Below, in pieces: positions 10,697-21,239 of a stretch of DNA of 52,495 nt. How positions within the stretch are numbered: position 1 is the first letter of the stretch; the number at the start of each line of letters is the position of its first letter. The notes beneath the pieces were generated by a model. It saw only the letters and a list, made by a program, of their open reading frames with translations. It searched no databases and was not told where the DNA came from. Source of the stretch: Chara braunii (lineage: Eukaryota; Streptophyta; Charophyceae; Charales; Characeae); assembly GCA_003427395.1 (NCBI GenBank), contig BFEA01000013.1, positions 4,147,826 through 4,200,320 on the forward strand, written 5' to 3'. A program made the position numbers and the translations under genes.

Positions 10697-12540
10697 TTGT
10701 GCACTGTCACCATGGTGAACCTCAAGTCCGAAACTAGCACCACCCCCTACAACAAGGAGCAAGAAGGGAGAGTTGCCGCCCTTCTGCGAGAGAGGAAGGA
10801 AAAGATGGAGAAGAGGGAGTTGATCAAGCAGGCCAAGATGTTGGCCCTGCTAAAAGAGAAGGAAGCAAAGAAGAGGCAGATGGAGGAGGAGATGGAAAGG
10901 TGGAAAAAGGAGCAGGAGGAGAAGATGGAAGCTATTCAGACGGAGGTGGAGAAAAAAGAAGAAGAAGAAGTGGTAGAAGAAGAAGAGCCATTGGAAAGAA
11001 GAAGAGGTGAAGCCAGTACAAGTAAGGAGGAGGAGATTGAGAAGATGACAAAGGAATGGGCCGCACACTTGGAGTTGGGAGAAGATAGGGAGGCAAAGTT
11101 GGGCATACCCAAAGAAGAGAGAGAAGCGGAAGCAGTTGGAAGCAGAAAGGGACCCGATAAGGAGAAGGGCGAAGGAGGCAGAACAGCAGAGGGCATGGAA
11201 GTGGCGATTGTCCCAAGAAAAAGTTAGGCATCTGGAAGTGGCAGAAAAAGCAGAAAGAGGCTTAAAGGCGGCGGAGGCCAGGATGGGGAAGATCAGACCA
11301 GAAACCAAGCTAGCAACTGAACTCGAGACCCTGATCCAAAGAGTAGAGTCTTTACTAATTGCACAGCGCGAGTAGATGCAGTACATATGTAGTCCAGATA
11401 TAAAGTTAGATGCAATGCATGCAGGATTTAGAGACTTTGCACAAGACATGATGAAATACATGGTGGGTCAAGTCCACCTTGCGATTAGTAAGACAAAGGA
11501 ATTTTGCACTGGCGCCATTGAAGGCGCCAAGTTAGCGGCTACTAAGGAAGAGGAGTCGGCCCCACCACGCCGCGAGAAGGTTAAAGTTCATTTCCCCGAA
11601 CCCTTCAGTGGAAAGAAGGGGGAGGATTTCGATAACTAGGAGGCCAACGTGCACTCCTATTTGTACTTGCAGGGAGTCACGCCTGAGGATCACGTTTTAG
11701 TGGCCTTCCAGGCCGTTCGAGATGAAGCGACCAACTTTGCTAGGTCGTTAGCCCGCGCCGCGAACTGTGACAACGACATGGTTGCATATTCCAGATTGAC
11801 GCCCCTCTCTGAGTTCTTGAAATCACTCAGGGAGCGATTCTCAGATGTGACGTGGGGGCTTAAACCCTATGATAAGCTTCAAATGATTCATACGCGTCAG
11901 TGGAAGAGTGTACACACACTCAAATCTGCTATGGATGAGCTGATTGTTGTTCCTGGGCATGGAGTGACTGGCGCCCAACTGGTCAACCTCTTCTATCGTG
12001 CCCTGCCTGGCAATACACAGGGACATTTCTTCGAGAAGAAGAATCAGCAGGGCATGACTTACGATGTTCTTAGCATGGAGGCCGTCTCATTCGCCGCCCA
12101 AGCATCGACTGTTACCACATTCTGGCATAAAGATTTGTCTAAGGGAAAAACGTGGAAGGGGCGCACCATCTCCGACCAAATTAAGGCCAAAGATAGTTTG
12201 ATACTAACAATGGAGGGACGTGGCGCAGACGAGGTTCCCTACTCTAACATTGAGTGGGTACTAGAGGAGGAGGACAGTAGCAGTGGTCAGGGGAGAACCT
12301 ACGTTGCTGTCACGACCGGAGGGAGGCCGCAAGGAGGAGGACAAGGATCCGGCCGGAATTGTCGGCCCCCAGGTGGCCGAGGACAAGGCGGCTAGGGGGT
12401 TGGCAGCAATGAAAACCGCCAAGCAGGAGGAAGGGGAGGTCCCCCGTCTAACCGTCCGCGTTCTAGTCGGTCACCCCCCAGACAGGGATGGTGGCACCCG
12501 GGCTGGCCCGAGGGTCAACCTTGGGAAGATCGGGTATTGA
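10697..12540 (+). pseudogene. Gag of a Ty3/gypsy element, family B/C
   Basis: The frame starts near 10712 with MVNLKSETSTTPYNKEQEG and passes through a long Lys/Glu-rich coiled-coil stretch (about 10760-11200). It then gives HFPEPFSGKKGEDFDN, a stop at 11637-11639 where Trp is expected, and EANVHSYLYL. After that comes a capsid-like fold (FLKSLRERFSDV, HTLKSAMDELIVVPG, LVNLFYRALPG). Stops also lie after 11227 and before 11376. The C-terminus is Gly/Arg-rich and RNA-binding in style. Element D at 37190 has the same charged N-terminus. It probably belongs with the pol at 19995-22814, which has the same orientation and lacks its own gag. Confidence 0.75.
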
Positions 12541-13094
12541 AAAAGAAGTATGGCAATGGATGTTTTAATTTTCTTTTGACGGTGTGTCTGAGGGACTAGG
12601 ATTAATGTTGGGTTTCACGCTTGGTTGAGACCGTCCTAGTCGACCGGCGTCTGCTTCGTACTTAGGAGATTAGCGCCCTAAATAACGAATGACGTTCAGG
12701 TCCGTTCGGCGTTAACCAAGCGTATCTATACTACAGTGAACGAGCAAACGCCCTCGACTGATCTACCTCTGCGATTGCATGTAAAAGCTTTCGCACATGG
12801 GTCAGTAGCTCGGTAGGGATATGCCTCTACAGGTGGTGACAGCCCCTTACGGGAGGAAAGCTTATGCCCCGCGGGAACCTATCCTATCGTAGGGGACCGC
12901 GGGATGTATAGCTGGCGCACCCGGCTAGAGCGGTGAAGGAGCGACACGACCATGCCCGTCTCGAGGGCTCGCAGGATTATTTTGCGTCGTTCCCGAGTTG
13001 TCTCTCATTTTGTTTTGTTTGGTTAAACTCCTGCGTGGCATGGTTGGGAGGGCTCTCGCCTTTGCGAAAAAGGCGGGAGCCGATGCACTCGACA
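12541..13094. other. Unassigned junction segment with a strong hairpin
   Basis: No coding potential is recognised. It lies between the family B gag and the first family A gag copy. Base composition differs from both neighbours, with many CG dinucleotides. At 13051-13081 a 13-base-pair stem (arms GGCTCTCGCCTTT and AAAGGCGGGAGCC, one G-T pair) encloses a five-base loop, directly before the family A sequence begins. Confidence 0.5.
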
Positions 13095-13937
13095 CCGCCA
13101 CCCAGTCACGTGGTGCCACTCGCGGTCGATCCTTTTTCGCCGACCGCTTTCGCCGACCTGCTTGACCTGGAGCACCATTCTCTCGGCGCTACGGTTCTCT
13201 CGAGTATGGCGAGGACGCCTCAGCCGAGCTCGACCCTACCCTTGGCGATGCCCCCGAGGACATCGAGCTTCGGGATGTTATCCAGTACCACTTGGATGAC
13301 GACACTCTCCCTGTGGCCGAGCGCCTACAAAAGGCAATGTCTGCCCTGGGTCGTGCACACAGTCGGGTTGCTCAGGCTGGTGCCCGCACATTCGCGGTCC
13401 ATGAAATAGACCTCCCACAGGGTTTCGTCCCTCCTCGCGGAGCTCTATCTCTTGAGGAGCGCGCCGCCCTCGAGGCCCGTTGCGGTTGCCTTCGTTGCCG
13501 CCAGGATGGACACAACTCTTCACGGTGTCCATACCATGCCGCCCTCGATCGACACTACACTGACATTTCTCGTCAGCGCCGATCTCAGTCGCCTCCCGGC
13601 CCCGCCCGCCCTATCCCATCCAGCTAGCCATGGTGCAGTGTATCGCTGAGGCCTCGCACGTAGCCGGCTTCCCGACCACCGAGTCATGGTTTGCCCATTT
13701 GGCTACCCCACCAGAGGATCCTCAGGACACAACAGACGTAGTTTCCTCTACTCCGTCGTCTATCGAGGTAACGTCTGCCCCGCCATAGAACGCCACATCT
13801 AGTCCTTCCCCTCTGAGACTTCTGACGCATCGCGCCATTTGCACAACTTGTTGAAGTGCTCAGTTGGGGACTCGACATGACGTTGTGTCATCTCTTCTGG
13901 ATTTGAGCATTCTTCAGGCTCGTCAGGAGCGACTCAC
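13095..13937 (+). pseudogene. Extra family A gag fragment (copy 1)
   Basis: It encodes the same gag region as 14140-15001: the VAQAGARTFAVHEIDLPQG block and the zinc knuckle CLRCRQDGHNSSRC. It ends after the GACTCAC shared by both copies, inside the protease leader. The two copies start 1045 bases apart and differ at roughly one base in ten by eye. This looks like a fragment of a separate family A element or an old duplication rather than a recent one. It is broken by stops. Confidence 0.8.
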
Positions 13938-14700
13938 GCCCTCCTAATTTGCGATGAGGCACTCCTACCTGAGGTCCTTTTGACCAACGGGTTCCTAGTA
14001 AGTCTTCCGACTGACTACCGCATCGAGCTCTAGCGACAAAGCTTTGCCTTCTCAGAGCAGGCCTACGAGGCTGCTCGACAGTACCAGAAGATGTGGAGTC
14101 ACTTCTCCAACGCCCCATCTTCTTCGCGATCCACCACTTCCGCCACCCAGTCACACAGTGCTACTCACGGTGGATCCTTTTCGCCGGCCGCTTTCGCCGA
14201 CCTGCTCGATCCGGAGCGCCGTTCTCTCAACGCTACGGTTCTCTCGAGTATGGCGAGGACGCCTCAGCCGAGCTCGATCCTACCCTTGGGGACGCCCCCG
14301 AGGGCATCGAGCTTCGGGGTGTTATCCAGTACCACTTGGATGACGACACTGTCCCGGTGGCCGAGCGCCTACAAAAGGCAATGTCTGCCATGGGTCATGC
14401 GAGCAGTCGGGTTGCTCAGGCTGGCGCCTGCACATTCGCGGTCCGTCAGATAGACCTCCCGCAGGGTTCGTCCCTCCTCCCGCGGGGTTTCGTCCCTCCT
14501 CAAGGAGCTATATCCCCTGAGGAGCGCGCCGCCCTCTAGGCCCGTCGAGGTTGCCTTCGTTGCCGCGAGGATGGACACACCTCCTCACGGTGTCCATACC
14601 ATGCCGCCCTCGATCGACACTACACTGACATTTCTCGTCAACGCTGATCTCAGTCCCCCCACGGCCCCGCCCGGCCAGTCCCATCCAGCTAGCCACGGTG
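13938..14700 (+). pseudogene. A2 gag
   Basis: It begins upstream of copy 1's homology with capsid sequence related to A1 (SLPTDYRIEL, then a stop and QSFAFSEQAYEAARQYQ) and continues through VAQAGACTFAVRQIDLPQG. A short in-frame repeat at 14460-14500 duplicates the CCTCCCGCGGGGTTTCGTC part. The zinc knuckle CLRCREDGHTSSRC follows a stop at 14536-14538. The role is that of a particle protein; this copy is not translatable through. Confidence 0.8.
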
Positions 14701-14948
14701 CAGTGTACCGCTGAGGCCTCCCACGTAGGCGGCTTCCCGACCACCGAGTCACGGTTTGCCCCTTTGGCTACCCACCAGAGGATCCTCAGGACACAACAGA
14801 CGCAGTTTCCTTTGCCCCGCCGTCTGTCGAGGTATCGTCTGCCCCAGTTCAGACCGCCGCATCTAGTCCTTCCCCTCCGAGACTTCTGACGCATCGCGCC
14901 ATTTGCACAGCTCCTTGTAGTGCTCAGCTGGTTACTCGACATGACGTT

Positions 14949-15515
14949 TTGTCATCTCTCCTGGATTTAAGCATTTTTCAGGCTCGTCAGGAGCGACTCA
15001 CGAGACACACGAACGTCCCACGTCATCTTCTAACTCTCCTCTCTGACCCTTATTGCACCGTCCCCATCAATCGTATCCGCTGGGGGACATTTATGAGGGT
15101 GTATCGCGGTTTATGGGACTTCGGCTCGCAGGGAGATTTCATTCACCCTCACGTGGTTGAGGAAGCTCGCCTAGCTACCTCCGGGTCTCGCTCTCCTATC
15201 TTCGTTACCCTCGGAGATAACAAGATGCAGCGCTTCTTCGCTCAGACGGCCCTTGACCTCCACTTTTCCCTCACCCTACAACCATAGAATAGTACCGAGG
15301 TGCCTCGACGCTACCATTCCTCCACATACTTCGACGTGCTGGGGACTGGGTACGACTTTATCCTTGGCACTCCCTGGTCTCGCCGGTTCCGTGGCACAGA
15401 GGCCTAACAGATGACTGAACCACTCGTTCTCAAAACGAAGTGTGGTCAGACCCATCGAGTCCCCTTGATTGGAACCATGGGTGAAAACCCTCCTGACCTA
15501 CCTCCCTGAGACACT
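14949..15515 (+). pseudogene. A2 aspartic protease, active site altered
   Basis: Matches the A1 protease along its length (LTRHTNVPRHLLTLLSDP, FIHPHVVEEARLATSG, GTGYDFILGTPWS). The active-site triplet DSG reads DFG (15117-15125, TTC for TCC), so it would be inactive. A stop follows at 15286-15288 after LTLQP. Confidence 0.85.
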
Positions 15516-15984
15516 CGTTCCTTGGGGTCCCACCCAGACATCACCGTCACTTCTGCTCGTTAGTTTGCTCATTTCATACGACAGGAGGACGTCACGTTCT
15601 GCTAAGTGAACGACATAGATCTTCTTCGCTATGATCCACTCTGTCCCGAGGTTGAGCTCATCTCACTGGAGCCCGATCCCCCTGACCCTTCCTCAATCTT
15701 CGCAGCTCCTATCTCTACGTCCACCCGTTAGCCTGCGGATACCCCCTCGATATCCCAGGTCCCTACGTCGTTTACTGCCAAGTCCTCCCATACATCTCGT
15801 GTCGATGCAGACGTTGAGGAACTCATGCGTTTTACGACCGACTTAGAGCCCGCTATTCGCGATTTGATTCGAGAGTACCGCGACGTTTTCCCCCCGTATT
15901 TCTCATGAAGTGGGATCCCTCCGATGCGTGGTGTTGAGTATTCTATCCATCCTGCCTTACTATCGTGTCCACCATCAAGCACCA
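15516..15984 (+). pseudogene. A2 protease-RT linker
   Basis: Degenerate spacer corresponding to the A1 linker. It contains DLLRYDPLCPEVELI and SLEPDPPDPSSIFAAP-like translations in shifting frames. No domain is recognised. Confidence 0.55.
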
Positions 15985-16861
15985 ACCGACTCTCGATTCC
16001 AGAGGCGACGGAACTCAAGCGTCAGCTTGAGGAGCTCCTTCGATTGGGTTTGATTAAACCCAATAACTCCCCTTGGGGTGCACCCGTCCGCTTTGCGGAA
16101 CTGTTCGCCTCAGCATTGACTACCGCAGCCTTAACCGTTACACGGTTAAGAACAACTATCCCATGCCTCGAGCGGATGAGTTGTTTGATCGTCTGGCAGG
16201 TAACTGCTTCTTCACGAAGATCGATCTTCGTAGCAGTTACCACCAGATCTCCGTAGCCACAGAGGACCAGCCGAAGACCGCCTTTCGGTCACGTTTTGGC
16301 CACTACAAGTTCAGGGTGATGCCATTCGGCCTCACCAATGCACAGGGTACCTTTAAGACGACGATGAACGATATCTTAAGGGACATCCTTGAAGAATATT
16401 TTCTCGTATACCTGGACAACATCTTGGTCTACAGTCGTACCTTAGAAAACCATCTCAGACCCCTCCGCGATGTCCTACAACGCTTACACAAGCATGACTT
16501 TTATGCCAAGCTTAATAAGTGTCGCTTTGCCCAGAGCAAAGTGGACTTCCTAGAACACCATGTGTTTGATCAGGGTCTCCACATGGACGACGCAAAGATC
16601 ACTACTATTGGAGAGTGGCCCGTCCCCACAGCTGCCAAGCAGCTTCGCAGTTTCCTAGGCCTCACTAACTACTATAGTAATTTCATCCAGGGATATGCTA
16701 GGTATTCCTACGTCCTTACCTCCACCCTCCTCCGGAAGAGCCCGCCTCTCTGTAAGCACGCCTTTCGCGCCCTTAAGAAGGCGGTAATTGTGCGTCAGTT
16801 CTTCACCTCCCCGATTTTGACCGTCCCTTCATCGTCACCACTGATGCCTCAGATTTTGTAG
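15985..16861 (+). pseudogene. A2 reverse transcriptase with YLDN
   Basis: Fingers begin with RLSIPEATELKRQLEEL and LGLIKPNNSPWGAPV, then the frame changes near 16110. The remainder is open for about 260 codons, with [41 protein letters not shown] and the catalytic motif VYLDNILVY. The second catalytic Asp is replaced by Asn (AAC at 16418-16420). It continues through LRSFLGLTNYYSNFIQGYAR. Polymerase activity would be lost even without the frame break. A1 keeps YLDD at the same position. Confidence 0.9.
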
Positions 16862-17340
16862 TAGGAGTTGTACTTTCTTAGGTGTTTCCTTCTCCTCCTG
16901 ACTCACCTTATCCCCACGTTCATGCTTCCCCCCCTCTCCTGCTGACACTGCTTCTCGACTGACGCCTACCCTCCCACCACTTCCCTCCACTGACAGTCCT
17001 CCCGTTACTTATTCCCCGACCATCACGGAGGATAAGACTGTCGAGGCTCGTGATGGGGAACCCGATCGCTTTCTACTCCTGTCAACTACTGCCTGCCGAG
17101 ATAAACAACACTGTCGATGAACGTGAGGTTCTCGCAATAGTTTATGCTACCCGACATTGTCGTCATTATCTGCACGGGGCGCCCCTCACGATGCGCACGG
17201 ACAACTCAGTTGTCCAAGCATTCCTCACGAAGCCCAAGTTTTCCCCTCGACAGGCACGCTAGTGTCGTGATTTATCCGAGTTCAGTTTCACCACTCAGCC
17301 CATCAAGCGTGAAATGAACCGTGTCACTGATGCCTTGTCC
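16800..17340 (+). pseudogene. A2 RNase H with proline-rich insertion
   Basis: TTDASDFVVGVVLS (about 16835-16880) is followed by a stop. Roughly 60 residues rich in Pro, Ser and Leu follow, then MGNPIAFYSCQLLPAEINN, AIVYATRHCRHYLHGAP and MRTDNSVVQAFL. The C-terminal NRVTDALSRRPDH marks the end of the domain. The insertion is at the same place as in A1, so it predates the two copies. Confidence 0.8.
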
Positions 17341-17985
17341 CGCCGTCCTGATCACAATCAGGAACCCATCTATCTTGTTGTCATCTCCATCACCACCGTT
17401 GATCAGTCGTTGATCGACGCATATTGCACTCAGTACCGCCACTGCTCGGATTATCGCGTCATCCACGCGACATTGCAGAGTAGCAAGACCGTTCCCTCGT
17501 ACTCACTCAGTGAGAACGGCCTCGTGTGCTGGCATGGCAAATCTGGTCAGCTGGAACCACATATCTACGTTCCCTCCACCGGACAACTCCACGTCCAGGC
17601 CGTAGCAGAGTTCCATGATGTTGGCTCGTGTTTGCTCCACGTCCGGGCAGTTGTCGATCATATGGGCTTCCACAAGACGTTGCCTCGTGTTTGCCGACTA
17701 TACGCCTGGCCGAAGTCCAAGGACTTTGTCAAAGCCTACATCCAGGAGTGTCCTACCTGCCAGGAGGTGAATAGTGCGAACCACCTTCCGTATGGGTTAC
17801 TTCAGTCCCTACCCATACCTAAGGGTCGTGGGCAGTCCATCTCGATGGATTTCGTTGGTCCACTTCTTCCCCCCATTGAGCGCAGTCATTGTCATGCGCT
17901 TGACTACTGGATCGCCCACATGGCAGCGATTATGAACCTCGCACACGAGAGTCTAGCCGACTCCCAGACTCGCATGACCCCATGA
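17314..17985 (+). pseudogene. A2 integrase with core deletion
   Basis: It carries the HHCC module (VVDHMGFH, IQECPTCQEV) and the first catalytic Asp in SISMDFVGPLLPP, then jumps to CHALDYWIAHMAAIM. In A1 these points are about 460 bases apart, so the part with the second Asp and the Glu is gone. GTCAT occurs on each side of the join (17885-17889 and 17891-17895) and at both ends of the segment still present in A1. This suggests deletion at a short repeat. The frame happens to stay open across the deletion. Confidence 0.85.
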
Positions 17986-18000
17986 GCGAACCGATCACGA

Positions 18001-18600
18001 ATGGATCATCCATTCAAAGTCGGTGATGATGTGCTCGTTGACGCACGACACTTGCAGCTCGAAGCGGGATACGCTTCGCAAGTTCAGGCGTCGCTTCTTC
18101 GGTCCATTCCGCATCCTTCAGGCCGTCGGTTCTGATACTGCCGGTAGTCCGGTCAACTTCCGTGTGAAGCTACTTGATTACCTTCGACAGACTCGCGTAC
18201 ACGATGTTTACCACGTCTCTTTGCTGCGTCCTTATCACAGACCGTCCGAGAGCCTCGTTGGACGCCCTTATGAGGGCCCTCCACCTATTATGGTGGACGG
18301 TCACGAGGAGTTCGTCGTTTTCGACATCGTATCTCACCGAGTTACCGACGATACCCCTCCACGCATCGAGTACCTGTGCGTTGGAAGGGCTATCCTGATG
18401 AGGAAGCTACTTGGGAGCCCCTCGAGCACTTGGAGCATGCTCAGACGTTGGTTCGTGCATATGACCATGCTCGTCGTGCTGAGACATCCGCTCCTACTCA
18501 GCCGACTGACCCTCTTCCTCCTCCTCCGGTTGAGGAGATTGCTGAGGACGAGCCCGCTCCTTCTGAGGTCGTTCTTCAATACTAGACAGACGTCTCCGCA
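18001..18600 (+). pseudogene. A2 integrase C-terminus and chromodomain
   Basis: HPFKVGDDVLVDARHL, GPFRILQAVGSD and HDVYHVSLLRPYH represent the integrase C-terminal fold. The chromodomain follows (EFVVFDIVSHRVTDD, IEYL). A single base missing near 18374 relative to A1 shifts the frame; the rest, RWKGYPDEEATWEPLEHLEH, lies in another frame. The acidic Pro-rich tail ends near 18585. Confidence 0.85.
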
Positions 18601-19616
18601 TGTCCACAACGCACTCGTCGACACCCTCGACGTCTCAACGATTGACACTCTGATCACCTGCTTCTCCCTACTGACTCACACCTTCAAGTACCCCATCATT
18701 AGCTTCTTCATGATGTCAGCGTTTTGCGGTTCTGCTTCGACATCGACTCGACGCCTACCTCATCGACGTCGTCGACCACTTCGACGACTTCAGCTACCTT
18801 CTCGACTTCAACCATCTTATCAGTTGCAACTACGTTGGACGTGACTACTTCACGCCACCACCCTACCCTGTATATCCCTTTGCATCTGCCGCATGATGGT
18901 TCTCACTTAGTTGGGTCTCTCTGAGTTAGGCTCTCCCTTGGTATCGCATAGGCATTGGGACCGTAACCTTGTTTTGACTTCCCTGCTCCAAGATCTAGCT
19001 CCCTCCCCCAGTCGGTGAGTTGTGTGCATGTTCCCCTCACCCACTGCATCCCTCATCACCCTAGTGTCAGTCATTGCATGCCTTCAGTTAGGCATATGAC
19101 CACCCTTTTCCAGGCTCCCTTTTCATGGTCGACCCCACATGGTGTCACCCTTTCGGCGAGCATTACCCGCCTTGATGGTCTATCTGTTAGGTCATTTGCT
19201 TTGCTTCGCTACCACTCCCTCACCTTGAGCCTGACCATCTATCCCACCTTCATGTGTGACTGCCCTTAGAAGTTTTGATTCTTAGGCTGCATTCACCCCC
19301 TCTAAGACCATCCCACTCTTTGTGGTTCAGCAACATGATATTACTTGTGACATATTGCTCTTTATCCTTTCAACACTGAGGCTCCAAGACTTTAGGATTA
19401 TATGTTGCTACATTTGATTTTTTGTTGTTAGCTAGGATGTGTATACTAGACATTTACTTTTCATTTGACATTATGCAGCTTAGGCTGCATCGCATGGACT
19501 CCGCATGGAGCTTGCTCCGCATCCTAGATTTCTCAACTTTCTTTATTACAGAGTTCTACTGCTTTTGCGGATAGCGTGTTTCTGGCTCTTGCGATCCACT
19601 CCAAGTCTGAGGATCG
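18601..19616 (+). other. A2 3' non-coding region
   Basis: About 1 kb that corresponds base for base, with substitutions, to 4162-5130 of A1. No open frame is conserved between the two copies, so it is probably an untranslated region of family A. Confidence 0.7.
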
Positions 19617-19994
19617 TGCAACGGGCCTCTATCTGCCCTGGCCTACAACCAGAGCCTACCGGGCTATTTGCCTGTTCGGCCTGTTGGACCAGGCCGTACC
19701 TGACCCCACAGGCCGTGTGCTGTTCCAGTCCAGTCCAATCCTGCCCGATACCACTGTCAGTACCAGTCCAGTGTAGTCCAATCAGTCTGTTGGGGGTATA
19801 CCCCAACTGTTGTTTGTTTTTGATTCATTCTTCATTCTGCACTTTTCGAGTACGTGCGTGCTGAGTCTGTGTCGGAGCTGCTTTGTCCCTTTCATCTCCA
19901 TCTCCATCTCCATCTCCATCTCCATCTCCTGCCCCTCAACCCTTCGTCTTGATCCTGACGGACCGCCATCCCGGCCATCCCGGCGGGTCCATCA
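19617..19994 (+). repeat. Family A 3' LTR of A2
   Basis: It begins TGCAACGGGCC and ends near GGGTCCATCA. It is longer than the A1 LTR, mainly through a run of six to seven ATCTCC hexamers near 19897-19935 and a small duplication of the GCCATCCCGG part near the end. Element C coding sequence starts directly after it. Confidence 0.7.
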
Positions 19995-21239
19995 GAGATA
20001 AGGCCTAGTTTGTCACCATTTGGCGCACTTGTTATGTTTGTCCAAAATAACGAGGGAGAACTACGCGTGTGTATAGACTACAGGGGACTGAACGCCATAG
20101 CAATCAAGAATGCAGAGTCGCTGCCTCATATAGATGACCCGTTAGATCGAGTACATGGCTGCAAGTATTTCTCAAAGATAGACCTGAAGTCATGTTACCA
20201 TCAGATAGAAATCCACTCAGACGATCAGTACAAAACGGCGTTCAGGACAAGATATGGGCATTACGAGTTCATAGTGATGTCGTTTGGACTAACTAATGCA
20301 CCGGCCACATTTCAGCGTTGCATGAACGACTTGTTTAGGTCGTGGTTAGATAGGTCCGTCGTAGTCTATGTAGACGATATCCTTGTGTTCAGCAAGATTC
20401 TCGAAGAGCATGAGGGCCATCTGCGGCAGATTTTAGGCAAGGTAAGAGAGTCTAACTTCAAGATTAACCCGAAGAAGTGTGAGTGGGGCAAGACAAAGGT
20501 CTTTTACCTAGGCCATGTACTAGACGGAGACGGCATTCGCCCTGAGGACAGTAAGATAGCATCTATTAGAGATTGGCCAACTCCTAAGACGCTGACAGAG
20601 TTACGCTCGTTCCTTAAATTGGCTAACTATTACAGGAAGTTCGTAAGGAACTTCTCCACGATTGTTGCTCTCCTTCGTAGGTTACTGAAGAAAGAGACAA
20701 TTTGGAAGTGGGACCAAGATTGCACGTTAGCCTTCAAGAAATTAAAGAAGGCCTTAATAGAGTACCCTGTCCTCAAAGTTGATGATCCATCACTGCTATT
20801 TGTCGTCACCACAAATGTTAGTCAGTATGGCATATGCGTCGTTTTGCAGCAAGATGACGACAATGGTTATAGACCCGTAGAGTTCATGTAAGCCAGGCTG
20901 CCCTCAAAAAAGATAGCAGCATCAACATACGAGAGGGAACTCTACGCTCTCAGGCAGGCTTTAGATCACTGGAAGCACTACCTGCTTGGGCGGCACTTCA
21001 AGGTTTACTCAGATCACGAGACTCTTAGATGGTTAAAGACGCAAGCCAAGATGACGCCCAAGTTAACTAAATGGGCTGTTGAGATAAACCAATATGACTT
21101 TCAGCTAAAAACCGTTAAAGGCAAGTATAACATGGTAGCCAACGCTCTGAGCAGGAGGGCAGATTATTTCGGCACGATAGTGCACTATCTAGACATAGGG
21201 GCCGATCTACAACAGAAAGTGAGAGATGCTTATGCATAG
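19995..21239 (+). pseudogene. Element C reverse transcriptase and RNase H
   Basis: Open from the junction to 20888. It carries [55 protein letters not shown] and the intact catalytic motif VYVDDILVFSK. The thumb part YLGHVLDGDGIRPEDSKI and LRSFLKLANYYRKFVRNFS follows. RNase H includes VVTTNVSQYGICVVLQQ, where the first Asp of the usual TTDAS reads Asn. After a stop at 20889-20891 come STYERELYALRQALDHWKHY, YSDHETLRWL and MVANALSRR. The first RNase H catalytic Asp is thus lost while RT keeps its aspartates. Confidence 0.9.

Larger units (their letters stand above)
13938..19994 (+). mobile_element. Ty3/gypsy chromovirus, family A copy A2
   Basis: Plus-strand copy of the same family as A1 in the order gag, protease, RT, RNase H, integrase, chromodomain, 3' non-coding region and LTR. 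No 5' LTR is present. It carries heavier damage than A1: protease DSG changed to DFG, RT YLDD changed to YLDN, about 460 bases of the integrase core deleted, and a one-base deletion in the chromodomain. Its LTR ends at 19991-19994, immediately followed by the RT coding sequence of element C, so A2 appears inserted inside that element. Confidence 0.9.

Noticed and set aside
10697-11227. Host gene for a charged coiled-coil protein
   Set aside because: The downstream sequence encodes a retrotransposon capsid, and element D has the same kind of charged N-terminus, so it is gag.
10850-11461. 203-codon minus-strand open frame
   Set aside because: It is the antisense of the Lys/Glu-rich gag coiled coil, which gives a Leu/Phe/Ser-rich shadow frame.
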